Positions 1-5,036 of a stretch of 5,036 bases of DNA are shown here, piece by piece (within the stretch, counting starts at the first letter, position 1; each line of letters opens with the position of its first letter). A model generated the notes under the pieces. That model saw nothing but the letters and a program-made list of their open reading frames with translations. It was not told the origin of the DNA and did no database searches. A program made the translations under genes and the position numbers. Source of the DNA: Candidatus Aegiribacteria sp. (lineage in GTDB: Bacteria; Fermentibacterota; Fermentibacteria; Fermentibacterales; JCC-6); assembly GCA_030600975.1 (NCBI GenBank), contig JAUVUL010000189.1, forward strand, positions 1-5,036. Reading direction: 5' to 3'.

Positions 1-116
1 GAATCTCCATCTACACCGGTTTCTCCTCCTCCGCCCCCATCGCCCATAACGGGGCATGAAAGAATGAACAGAGATGCGAGAACAACTGCTGCAGTAGTCC
101 TGTATTTTGATATCAT
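1..116 (-). CDS. Predicted lipoprotein, N-terminal part only (runs off left edge)
   Basis: Only the first 38 codons are in the window; the rest lies beyond base 1. The translation begins MISKYRTTAAVVLASLF and continues ILSC. This is a short basic start (K4, R6), a hydrophobic stretch at about residues 8-19, and a lipobox-like ILSC with the candidate lipidated cysteine at residue 21. Asp26 and a run of five glycines (27-31) follow, as expected for a flexible tether. This is the pattern of a signal peptidase II substrate exported by Sec and anchored to a membrane. The ATG lies one base after the stop of the EF-G-like gene, and its ribosome site lies inside that gene, so the two are probably co-transcribed and translationally coupled. 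No mature domain is visible, so no function can be given. I infer export from the signal peptide alone; a plain secreted or membrane-anchored protein is the alternative. Confidence 0.72.
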   Translation of the reverse strand, partial: MISKYRTTAAVVLASLFILSCPVMGDGGGGGETGVDGD

Positions 117-117
117 A

Positions 118-2172
118 TTAATCTTCCTCTTCAGTGACTTTAGCCATGATCTTCTCCTGGATATCCCTTGGAACCGGCTGGTAACCTTCGAAGCTCTGAA
201 CGAAACTTCCTCTTGCCTGGGTCAGTGATTTCAGGGTACTTGTATACTGGAAAAGCTCTGCCTCGGGAACACTGACCTTTATTACCTGGAAAGCACCCTC
301 TGCTTCGATTCCCTGTATACGACCACGTCTGGAAGTCAGATCGCTCATGACATCCCCCATGAATTCTTCCGGGACTGTGACTTCCATGTTTACGACGGGT
401 TCAAGAAGGCTGGGTCCGGCATTCAGCATGACATCCTTGAAACATTTTCTGGACGCCAGTTTGAAAGCCATATCCGAGGAATCCACTGGGTGGTAAGAGC
501 CATCGTATACAACAGCCTTTAAATCCACGACCTTACTGCTCGAAATGGGTCCGTTCTTCATGGCCTCGACTATTCCTTTTTCCACTGCGGGAATGAAATT
601 AGTGGGAACGTTTCCTCCGACTACTTTACTTGAAAACTCAAATCCGGTTCCCCTCGGCAGGGGTTCAAGTCTTATGAATACATGACCGTACTGGCCGCGT
701 CCGCCGGTCTGCTTCCTGTGTTTGTAGGAACCCTCTGCCTTCTTAGTAATCGTTTCGTGGTAGGCTATCTTCGGTTTAAAGGTTTCCGTTTCCACTCCGG
801 TTGAGTCCTTCAGCCTGCTGAGCATAACCTTGAGGTGAAGCTCACCCATTCCAGAAAGGGTCGTCTGTCCGATCTCGGATTCGTTCCTGAGGATAAGTGT
901 GGGATCCTGAGCTGCAAGGACTGACAGGCCAGTACCCATCTTATCCTCGTTACCTCTCTCCCTGGGGGCGATGGCGACCCTGTAGACGGGCTCGGGGAAG
1001 ACAATGGGTTTGAGGATGATCTTGCTTCCCTTCAACCCGAGCGTATCGTTTGTGGTAGTATGTTTGAGCTTGGCGATGGCAACGATATCGCCGGTAACCA
1101 GTCTGTTTGCATCAGTTCTGCTGGAGCCGCTTATGAAATAATAGTTGCCGAGACGTTCGGAAGCGTTTTTTGTTGTGTTGGATATATCTGTAGTTCCTTC
1201 AATGCAGCCGCTCTGTACCCGCACGAAGACTATTTCGCCCATATGTGTATCTACTTTGCAGTTGAACACCCTGGCTACAAAAGGACCAGAAGGATCTGGA
1301 GCGATTTCTACTTCTTTATTTCTGTCGGTTGCGGCTACGGAAGACCCTTCCAGGGGAGAGGGAACTAATGCGAGGATCGAATCAAGGAGGAATTCCTGAC
1401 CGGCTGGAGGAAAGGCCATTCCGCTGAATACAGGAAAGAAGCTCCTTGTAGAAACTGCCTTCTTCAGTCCGGTAGCCATTTCTTCATCGGAAAGTGTTTC
1501 ATTTTCGAAGAATGATTCCATCAGTTTATCATCGGACTCCGCAGCAGTTTCGACCAGCTGCATCCTGTACATTTCAAGATTATCCTTCGCTGAATCGGGA
1601 ACGGGTATTTCCTTTCCGTCAGCGTTGACAGCCTTGCCGGTGATTACATTGACAATCGCGGAAAAGACACCGTTTTCCTTCACGGGAAAAGTTACTGGAA
1701 TCGCGCTTTTCCTGAGGTTCTTTCTTACATCCTCGAGTGTTCTTGCAAAATCAGCATTATCACGGTCAACGCGGTTGACCCAGATCATCAGCGGCTTCTC
1801 GTTTCTGGCGGCGAAGTCCCATGTCTTCAGGGTTCCAACCTCAACGCCGTCTGATCCGTCAATAACAAGAAGAACTCCGTCGGACACTGTGACACTGCCA
1901 ATGGTTGCGCCGTGGAAATCTGCCAGTCCGGGCGTGTCGATTATGTTTATCTTGTAGCCGTTGTATTCAACTATGCCCATCGAAGATGAAAGACTGTGTT
2001 TACGTTCGCGGCTTTCATCAGTGTAATCGAATTGGCTTGTACCGCTATCGACACTTCCCAGGCGTTCTACTGCACCGGCTGCAAAAAGGAGCGAATCGCA
2101 AAGACTGGTTTTTCCAACCGTACCATGACCGATTACTGCTATTGTTCTAAGCTTGTCTGAATTGTAGTTCAT
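118..2172 (-). CDS. EF-G-like translational GTPase (EF-G2-type paralogue)
   Basis: The 684-residue length and full domain order match elongation factor G, the GTPase that moves tRNA and mRNA through the ribosome. The G domain has the P-loop GHGTVGKT (15-22), switch I region ESRERKHS (53-60), G3 motif DTPGLADF (79-86), G4 NRVD (133-136) and a weak G5 around SG (250-251). Domain II is about 294-376 and domain III about 390-465, with SGMGELHL at 440-447. Domain IV (about 467-590) keeps QTGGRGQYGHV (488-498) and GSYHPVDSSDMAFK (558-571), including the tip His561. Domain V ends near 667. Two features differ from canonical EF-G: Leu82 replaces the catalytic His of DTPGH, and the switch I RGITI is replaced by RKHSL. 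Family knowledge links such changes to EF-G2 / FusA2-like proteins, whose role is poorly defined. No rpsL, rpsG or tuf neighbours are seen. AGGAG ten bases upstream supports the ATG at 2172. A ribosomal protection protein of the TetM type is less likely. Confidence 0.93.
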   Translation of the reverse strand: MNYNSDKLRTIAVIGHGTVGKTSLCDSLLFAAGAVERLGSVDSGTSQFDYTDESRERKHSLSSSMGIVEYNGYKINIIDTPGLADFHGATIGSVTVSDGVLLVIDGSDGVEVGTLKTWDFAARNEKPLMIWVNRVDRDNADFARTLEDVRKNLRKSAIPVTFPVKENGVFSAIVNVITGKAVNADGKEIPVPDSAKDNLEMYRMQLVETAAESDDKLMESFFENETLSDEEMATGLKKAVSTRSFFPVFSGMAFPPAGQEFLLDSILALVPSPLEGSSVAATDRNKEVEIAPDPSGPFVARVFNCKVDTHMGEIVFVRVQSGCIEGTTDISNTTKNASERLGNYYFISGSSRTDANRLVTGDIVAIAKLKHTTTNDTLGLKGSKIILKPIVFPEPVYRVAIAPRERGNEDKMGTGLSVLAAQDPTLILRNESEIGQTTLSGMGELHLKVMLSRLKDSTGVETETFKPKIAYHETITKKAEGSYKHRKQTGGRGQYGHVFIRLEPLPRGTGFEFSSKVVGGNVPTNFIPAVEKGIVEAMKNGPISSSKVVDLKAVVYDGSYHPVDSSDMAFKLASRKCFKDVMLNAGPSLLEPVVNMEVTVPEEFMGDVMSDLTSRRGRIQGIEAEGAFQVIKVSVPEAELFQYTSTLKSLTQARGSFVQSFEGYQPVPRDIQEKIMAKVTEEED
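123..130 (-). promoter_or_regulatory. Ribosome binding site of the lipoprotein gene
   Basis: On the minus strand the sequence AGAGGAAG ends six bases before the ATG at 116. It sits within the acidic C-terminal codons of the EF-G-like gene, supporting the chosen start and suggesting translational coupling. Confidence 0.6.
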
Positions 2173-2182
2173 CTAATTTATA

Positions 2183-2187
2183 CTCCT
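2183..2187 (-). promoter_or_regulatory. Ribosome binding site of the EF-G-like gene
   Basis: AGGAG on the minus strand lies ten bases before the ATG at 2172 and fixes the start of the GTPase gene. Confidence 0.65.
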
Positions 2188-2273
2188 AAATCCCGAACTT
2201 GTTCATATCGATAAACATTACTAATATTCATACAGTTTTGAGCGAGCATATTACTTACGCATGAAAAGTGCTT

Positions 2274-2294
2274 CTGTCAACCGGTAACTGTCAA
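2274..2294. repeat. Direct repeat CTGTCAA x2, 14-base period
   Basis: CTGTCAA occurs at 2274-2280 and again at 2288-2294, with the same face of the helix shifted by about 1.3 turns. Read on the minus strand each copy contains TTGACAG, that is, a perfect -35 hexamer. It could be a regulator site for the zinc-ribbon gene, duplicated -35 elements for the EF-G-like gene, or chance. Confidence 0.35.
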
Positions 2295-2316
2295 TGAAAA
2301 CAATTGCTTTCTATAC

Positions 2317-2322
2317 GGAGGA
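2317..2322 (+). promoter_or_regulatory. Ribosome binding site of the zinc-ribbon gene
   Basis: GGAGGA is a near-perfect Shine-Dalgarno sequence, three bases (AAA) before the ATG at 2326. The spacing is short but the match is strong, and no other start is nearby. Confidence 0.65.
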
Positions 2323-2325
2323 AAA

Positions 2326-2655
2326 ATGAGTTCAGCCCGGCTTCTGATTTTATTTGTGGGTATCGCATTCATGTGGTTTATCATCAGACAGGTGATACGT
2401 CAATGGCTTACAGGCCCTGACAGGAAGAAAGAATACAGGGAGATGGACGCCGAGGAAAGAGCGATAGAAAGGGAGGCAGGGGGTAATATCCCCGTATGCC
2501 CATTATGCGGCGCTCTGACGAAGCTGCATAGGTATCCGCATATCACCGTATGGAGATGCATCAACTACCCCGGGTGCAGGGGATTTGTCAAGACCAGGAA
2601 ACCCAAAAGGATGAAATTCGCGGCCGACTGGGCCAAGAAAACAAGAAAAAAGTAG
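2326..2655 (+). CDS. Small membrane-anchored zinc-ribbon protein (topoisomerase-type C4 finger)
   Basis: This 109-residue protein has one hydrophobic segment at about residues 6-20 (LLILFVGIAFMWFII), flanked by Arg5 and Arg21/Arg25. A charged linker (32-50, rich in Glu, Arg and Lys) follows. The C-terminal part holds four cysteines, CPLCG (C58, C61) and C78 with NYPGC (C84), in the spacing C-x2-C-x16-C-x5-C. This resembles the C4 zinc finger found at the C-terminus of bacterial type I topoisomerases, where the NYPxC turn is typical. The tail (89-109) is very basic, ending TRKK, which would suit contact with nucleic acid or acidic lipid. The positive-inside rule suggests a cytoplasmic zinc ribbon, but the basic N-terminus is weak evidence either way. 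The specific role is unknown. The next gene lies 90 bases downstream, so they may or may not be co-transcribed. Confidence 0.8.
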   Translation: MSSARLLILFVGIAFMWFIIRQVIRQWLTGPDRKKEYREMDAEERAIEREAGGNIPVCPLCGALTKLHRYPHITVWRCINYPGCRGFVKTRKPKRMKFAADWAKKTRKK

Positions 2656-2704
2656 GGCTTTAAACCGTTGCATCTATTCAACTGCAGTAATAGATTGGCT
2701 ATTC

Positions 2705-2717
2705 TCTGATTATCAGA
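2705..2717. repeat. Short perfect palindrome TCTGATTATCAGA
   Basis: Two six-base arms surround a single central T, 28 bases before the start codon of the large oxidoreductase gene. The arms are too short and AT-rich to act as a terminator, and no U-tract follows. It fits the size of a dimeric regulator half-site pair, but this is inference. Confidence 0.35.
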
Positions 2718-2734
2718 CAAATGCAGGGAATCGT

Positions 2735-2741
2735 AAGGAGG
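2735..2741 (+). promoter_or_regulatory. Ribosome binding site deciding the GTG start
   Basis: AAGGAGG lies four bases before GTG 2746. An ATG at 2721 is in another frame and stops after 14 codons, and the next in-frame ATG (codon 34) would cut into the first iron-sulphur domain. This makes the GTG the best start. Confidence 0.7.
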
Positions 2742-2745
2742 GGAA

Positions 2746-4815
2746 GTGTCTTCCCGGGAAAATAGAATCACAAGGCATCCGGTTCTGGAAGAACCCGAAA
2801 TCAGGAAAGTCGAATTCACTTTCAATGAAAAACCCGCCTCGGGTGTTATGGGGGAAGCCGTATCATCTGCTCTGTTTGCGCTGGGTGTTCACGTATTCGG
2901 ACACCACCACGCAGACGAAAGCGCACAGGGAATGTTCTGTGCCAATGGACAGTGTTCACAGTGTACTCTTCTCATAGATGGCGTTCCGCGTAAGAGCTGC
3001 ATTGTTCCGCTTGAGGCTGGAATGCAGATAGAAAGCCTTGAAGGCCTTCCGGAACTGAGAGATCTTCCCGGTCCCGACGTCCGGCAGCCCCTCATGATCG
3101 ATACTGATGTTCTGATTCTCGGTGGAGGGCCATCAGGAATGGCCGCCGCTATAGAGCTCGGGAAAAAGGGTATAGACACCATCATCGTTGACGATAAGGA
3201 CCGTCTTGGCGGAAAGCTTGTTCTGCAGATGCATAAGTTCTTCGGCTCCGTGGTCGACTGCCATGCGGGAACCAGGGGAATCCACATAGCTTCCCTGCTC
3301 GCAGGAGAGATAGAGGAGCTGGAATCGGTGGATGTATGGCTGGACAGTATCGTACTTGGAGTATTCAGTGACGGTACGGTTGGTATAAGGTGCACCGACG
3401 GTTACAGGATAGTAAAGCCGGAATACCTTCTTATTGCGACCGGCGCCAGAGAAAAATCACTTCCATTCCCCGGATGCACATTACCCGGAGCTTTCGGTGC
3501 AGGAGCATTCCAGACCCTTGTGAACAGGGATCTGGTGAGGTGTTCGGAGAGGCTCTTCGTTGTAGGCGGCGGCAACGTAGGTCTGATAGCCGCATACCAC
3601 GCGCTGCAGGCCGGGATGACCGTTGTGGGTCTGGCGGAGGCTCTGCCTGTATGCGGCGGTTACAAGGTTCACGCGGATAAGATCAAGAGGCTAGGTGTTC
3701 CTATCTTCACCAGACATACCGTGCTTGCCGCACATGGCAGTGAAAAAGTGGAAGCGATTACAATCGCTGAAGTTGATGATTCTTTCATGCCCCTGCCCGG
3801 TACTGAGAAAAGCTGGGAAGTGGATACTGTCCTGATCGCGGTGGGGCTCAACCCTGTCGATGAGTTTTTCAGGAAGGCATTAAAGTTCGGAATGAAGACG
3901 ATGATGGCAGGTGATGCGGAGGAAATAGCCGAAGCCAGTGCTGCGATGTTTTCCGGGAAAATTAGAGGGCTTCAGATCGCCGGGGAACTGGGAACGGAGG
4001 GAATCTCAATTCCCGCAGGTCTTCACGAAAAGGCCGAGGTGCTGAAAAGCCCCGGCGGGGAATTATTTCCTTACCATCCTCCTGAGACAAGGGAGGGTGT
4101 GTTCCCCGTTCTTCACTGCATGCAGGAAATACCGTGCAACCCATGCATGACATGCTGCCCGAAGGATCTGATAGGTACATCGGGACACCCGATCATGGGT
4201 CTGCCTGAATTCCATGGTGAATGCGTTGGATGCGAGAAGTGCGTGGCTGTATGTCCGGGTCTGGCCGTTACACTGGTGGATTTCAGAAAATCTACGGAGA
4301 AGCCTCTGGTAACCGTACCCTTCGAGCTGGGTGAGTGGCTGCTTGCTGAAGGCAGTGAGGTGACCGTTACAGGATGGGAGGGTTCCGTGCTCGGAAAGGC
4401 AGTAATTGCCGGCTGGAAAAGGGCTGCAGGATTTCCACACACGATTCTGCTGAAACTTGAAACTCCGGCCGATATCGCCTGCAGGACAGCCGGGGTAATG
4501 ATCCAGTATCCTGAAGATATTACCCCCCTTGAAGAACCCCTCGAAGTGCCTCTCCCCGATGATGCCATTGTATGCAGGTGCGAAAGGGTAAGCGCGGGTG
4601 ATATCCGCAGACATATCAGATCGGGAATAAGGGATCTGAACCATCTGAAGGCCATAACAAGAGCCGGGTTCGGAGCATGCGGAGGCAAGACCTGTGCAGT
4701 CCTGATCGAGAGGATATGCCGGGAGGAGGGGATACCCGGGAGGGAAATAACAGCCTTCACGGACAGACCCCTTTTCGCCGAGACTCAGCTGGGATTGTTC
4801 TCGGGGAGCGAATGA
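2746..4815 (+). CDS. Multi-cluster FAD/NAD(P)-type oxidoreductase, alpha subunit of a sarcosine oxidase / proline dehydrogenase-like complex
   Basis: The 689-residue protein is a linear electron-transfer fusion. Residues about 20-100 form a Fer2_4-like [2Fe-2S] domain with C65-x4-C70-x2-C73-x11-C85. Residues about 118-430 form a two-fold pyridine nucleotide-disulphide oxidoreductase-like flavoprotein, with GGGPSG (126-131) for FAD, ATGAR (231-235) and a second GGGNVG (274-279) for NAD(P) or ATP. Residues about 455-510 carry a two-cluster ferredoxin module: C464-x2-C467-x3-C471-P with C458 upstream, then C493-x2-C496-x2-C499-x3-C503-P. A beta-rich stretch of unknown kind (about 520-590) follows. 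A BFD-like [2Fe-2S] domain ends it with C610-x-C612 and C645-x4-C650. There is no CxxC disulphide motif of thioredoxin reductase. Relatives are the alpha chains of sarcosine oxidase, dye-linked proline dehydrogenase, opine oxidase and HcnB. The next gene overlaps its stop codon and encodes the expected beta subunit. Likely cytoplasmic; the final electron acceptor is not evident. Confidence 0.88.
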   Translation: MSSRENRITRHPVLEEPEIRKVEFTFNEKPASGVMGEAVSSALFALGVHVFGHHHADESAQGMFCANGQCSQCTLLIDGVPRKSCIVPLEAGMQIESLEGLPELRDLPGPDVRQPLMIDTDVLILGGGPSGMAAAIELGKKGIDTIIVDDKDRLGGKLVLQMHKFFGSVVDCHAGTRGIHIASLLAGEIEELESVDVWLDSIVLGVFSDGTVGIRCTDGYRIVKPEYLLIATGAREKSLPFPGCTLPGAFGAGAFQTLVNRDLVRCSERLFVVGGGNVGLIAAYHALQAGMTVVGLAEALPVCGGYKVHADKIKRLGVPIFTRHTVLAAHGSEKVEAITIAEVDDSFMPLPGTEKSWEVDTVLIAVGLNPVDEFFRKALKFGMKTMMAGDAEEIAEASAAMFSGKIRGLQIAGELGTEGISIPAGLHEKAEVLKSPGGELFPYHPPETREGVFPVLHCMQEIPCNPCMTCCPKDLIGTSGHPIMGLPEFHGECVGCEKCVAVCPGLAVTLVDFRKSTEKPLVTVPFELGEWLLAEGSEVTVTGWEGSVLGKAVIAGWKRAAGFPHTILLKLETPADIACRTAGVMIQYPEDITPLEEPLEVPLPDDAIVCRCERVSAGDIRRHIRSGIRDLNHLKAITRAGFGACGGKTCAVLIERICREEGIPGREITAFTDRPLFAETQLGLFSGSE
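4803..4808 (+). promoter_or_regulatory. Ribosome binding site of the DAO-family gene
   Basis: GGGGAG inside the last codons of the alpha gene lies six bases before ATG 4815 but only three before ATG 4812. It therefore favours the second of the two adjacent in-frame ATG codons. Confidence 0.5.
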
Positions 4816-5036
4816 TGATCAGGAAAAGCTACGACTCAATCATTATCGGAGCCGGAAGTGTTGGAACTCCCCTGGCGATGAACCTGACAGAGAAGGGTGT
4901 ATCGGTTCTCTGTATAGATAGCGCTCCCTCGGCAGGTCAGGGTAACAACAAGTGTGCCATAGGGGGAGCCAGGGCTACTCATACTGAACCTGCAAAGGTT
5001 GCTCTGGGGCTCCGGTCTCTGGAGATATTCAGAACC
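4815..5036 (+). CDS. DAO-family FAD-dependent oxidoreductase, N-terminal part (probable beta subunit)
   Basis: Seventy-four codons are present before the right edge cuts the gene. The start forms a classic Rossmann FAD site: strand DSIIIGAGSVG with G12-A-G14-S-V-G17, a helix, and a second strand VSVLCID ending in an acidic Asp35 that would bind the adenosine ribose. NNKCAIGGARATHT (44-57) follows, of the kind seen after the first beta-alpha-beta unit in glycine/D-amino acid oxidase-like (DAO) proteins. Family members include sarcosine oxidase beta, proline dehydrogenase beta, HcnC and DadA, which oxidise the C-N bond of amino or imino acids. The TGATG junction (4813-4817) overlaps the alpha gene stop, so the two are translationally coupled and probably form one complex. 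ATG 4812, giving an ATGA overlap, is an equally in-frame alternative start. The substrate pocket lies outside the window. Confidence 0.85.
   Translation, partial: MIRKSYDSIIIGAGSVGTPLAMNLTEKGVSVLCIDSAPSAGQGNNKCAIGGARATHTEPAKVALGLRSLEIFRT

Larger units (their letters stand above)
2173..2325. promoter_or_regulatory. Divergent intergenic region with candidate promoters
   Basis: This 153-base AT-rich gap separates the leftward EF-G-like gene from the rightward zinc-ribbon gene, so it should hold promoters for both. On the plus strand, TTGTTC (2199-2204) and TAATAT (2222-2227) are 17 bases apart, a modest sigma-70-like match. On the minus strand there are two perfect TTGACA hexamers (2289-2294 and 2275-2280), but neither has a good -10 at the usual distance; TAATAT at 2248-2253 is 21 bases from the nearer one. 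I see no hairpin terminator or riboswitch. That it is a promoter region is inferred from gene orientation; the individual elements are tentative. Confidence 0.45.
2656..2745 (+). promoter_or_regulatory. Candidate promoter/operator region before the flavoenzyme genes
   Basis: This 90-base gap lies upstream of the flavin enzyme pair. TTGCAT (2668-2673) and TAGATT (2691-2696) are separated by 17 bases, a weak sigma-70-like match. A perfect inverted repeat, TCTGAT-T-ATCAGA, follows at 2705-2717, placed where a repressor or activator could act just downstream of that -10. No terminator hairpin for the preceding gene is visible, so read-through is possible. Promoter function is inferred. Confidence 0.3.

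Noticed and set aside
1060..1957. Plus-strand open frames of about 80-110 codons opposite the EF-G-like gene
   Set aside because: No recognisable domains, and they are antisense to strongly conserved EF-G domains; treated as chance.
118..2172. Tetracycline-resistance ribosomal protection protein (TetM-like)
   Set aside because: The domain IV tip has the EF-G form (GSYHPVDSS) and the overall sequence follows EF-G; the changed switch residues fit EF-G2-type paralogues better.
2261..2287. Eight-codon frame MKSASVNR in the divergent region
   Set aside because: No ribosome site, no attenuator hairpin and no codon bias of a leader peptide.
2294..2329. Eleven-codon frame MKTIAFYTEEK whose TGA overlaps the ATG of the zinc-ribbon gene
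   Set aside because: The overlap looks like a coupled leader peptide, but there is no Shine-Dalgarno before its ATG and no regulatory codon run; probably chance.
2656..2670. Possible terminator around GGGCTTTAAACC after the zinc-ribbon gene
   Set aside because: Only the TTTAAA core pairs with itself; the flanks mismatch and no T-tract follows, so no stable hairpin.
4063..4760. Long open frames of 190-215 codons on the minus strand opposite the large oxidoreductase gene
   Set aside because: They lie entirely opposite a gene with clear domains and cysteine motifs, encode low-complexity Ser/Pro/His-rich or motif-free proteins, and arise from its codon composition.
2746..4815. Thioredoxin reductase or glutamate synthase small subunit
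   Set aside because: There is no redox CxxC between the two nucleotide folds, and the N-terminal [2Fe-2S] plus C-terminal BFD-like domains with a DAO-type neighbour point to the sarcosine oxidase/proline dehydrogenase alpha group.

Overview
The window comes from a bacterial genome of roughly balanced base composition. Coding density is high, Shine-Dalgarno sites are strong, and one lipoprotein-type signal peptide is present. The redox gene carries several iron-sulphur motifs, which suggests an anaerobic or fermentative lifestyle. I cannot assign a phylum from sequence alone. There are no RNA genes, mobile elements, CRISPR arrays or long repeats.

Left part (1-2172, minus strand): a complete EF-G-like translational GTPase is followed one base later by the start of a predicted lipoprotein that runs off the left edge. 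The GTPase keeps the five-domain EF-G layout and the conserved domain IV tip. Its GTPase switch residues differ from canonical EF-G, including Leu in place of the catalytic His. No ribosomal protein or EF-Tu gene is adjacent in the window, so it is best read as an EF-G paralogue of the EF-G2 type rather than the housekeeping fusA.

Middle (2173-2325): a 153-base divergent intergenic region separates the GTPase from the rightward genes. It holds a strong ribosome site for each flanking gene and a direct repeat (CTGTCAA twice, 14 bases apart).

Right part (2326-5036, plus strand): a small membrane-anchored zinc-ribbon protein is followed, after 90 bases, by a tightly coupled pair of flavin enzymes. 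The first (689 residues) fuses an N-terminal plant-type [2Fe-2S] domain, a two-dinucleotide-fold flavoprotein, a two-cluster [4Fe-4S] ferredoxin module, a small unassigned beta-rich segment and a C-terminal BFD-like [2Fe-2S] domain. The second, cut by the right edge, starts as a DAO-family FAD oxidase/dehydrogenase. Together they look like the alpha and beta subunits of a sarcosine oxidase / dye-linked proline dehydrogenase / HcnBC-type complex. In this reading the beta subunit oxidises an amino or imino acid and the alpha subunit passes the electrons through its clusters. The substrate cannot be read from this window. This electron-transfer fusion and the altered EF-G paralogue are the two points most worth following up.
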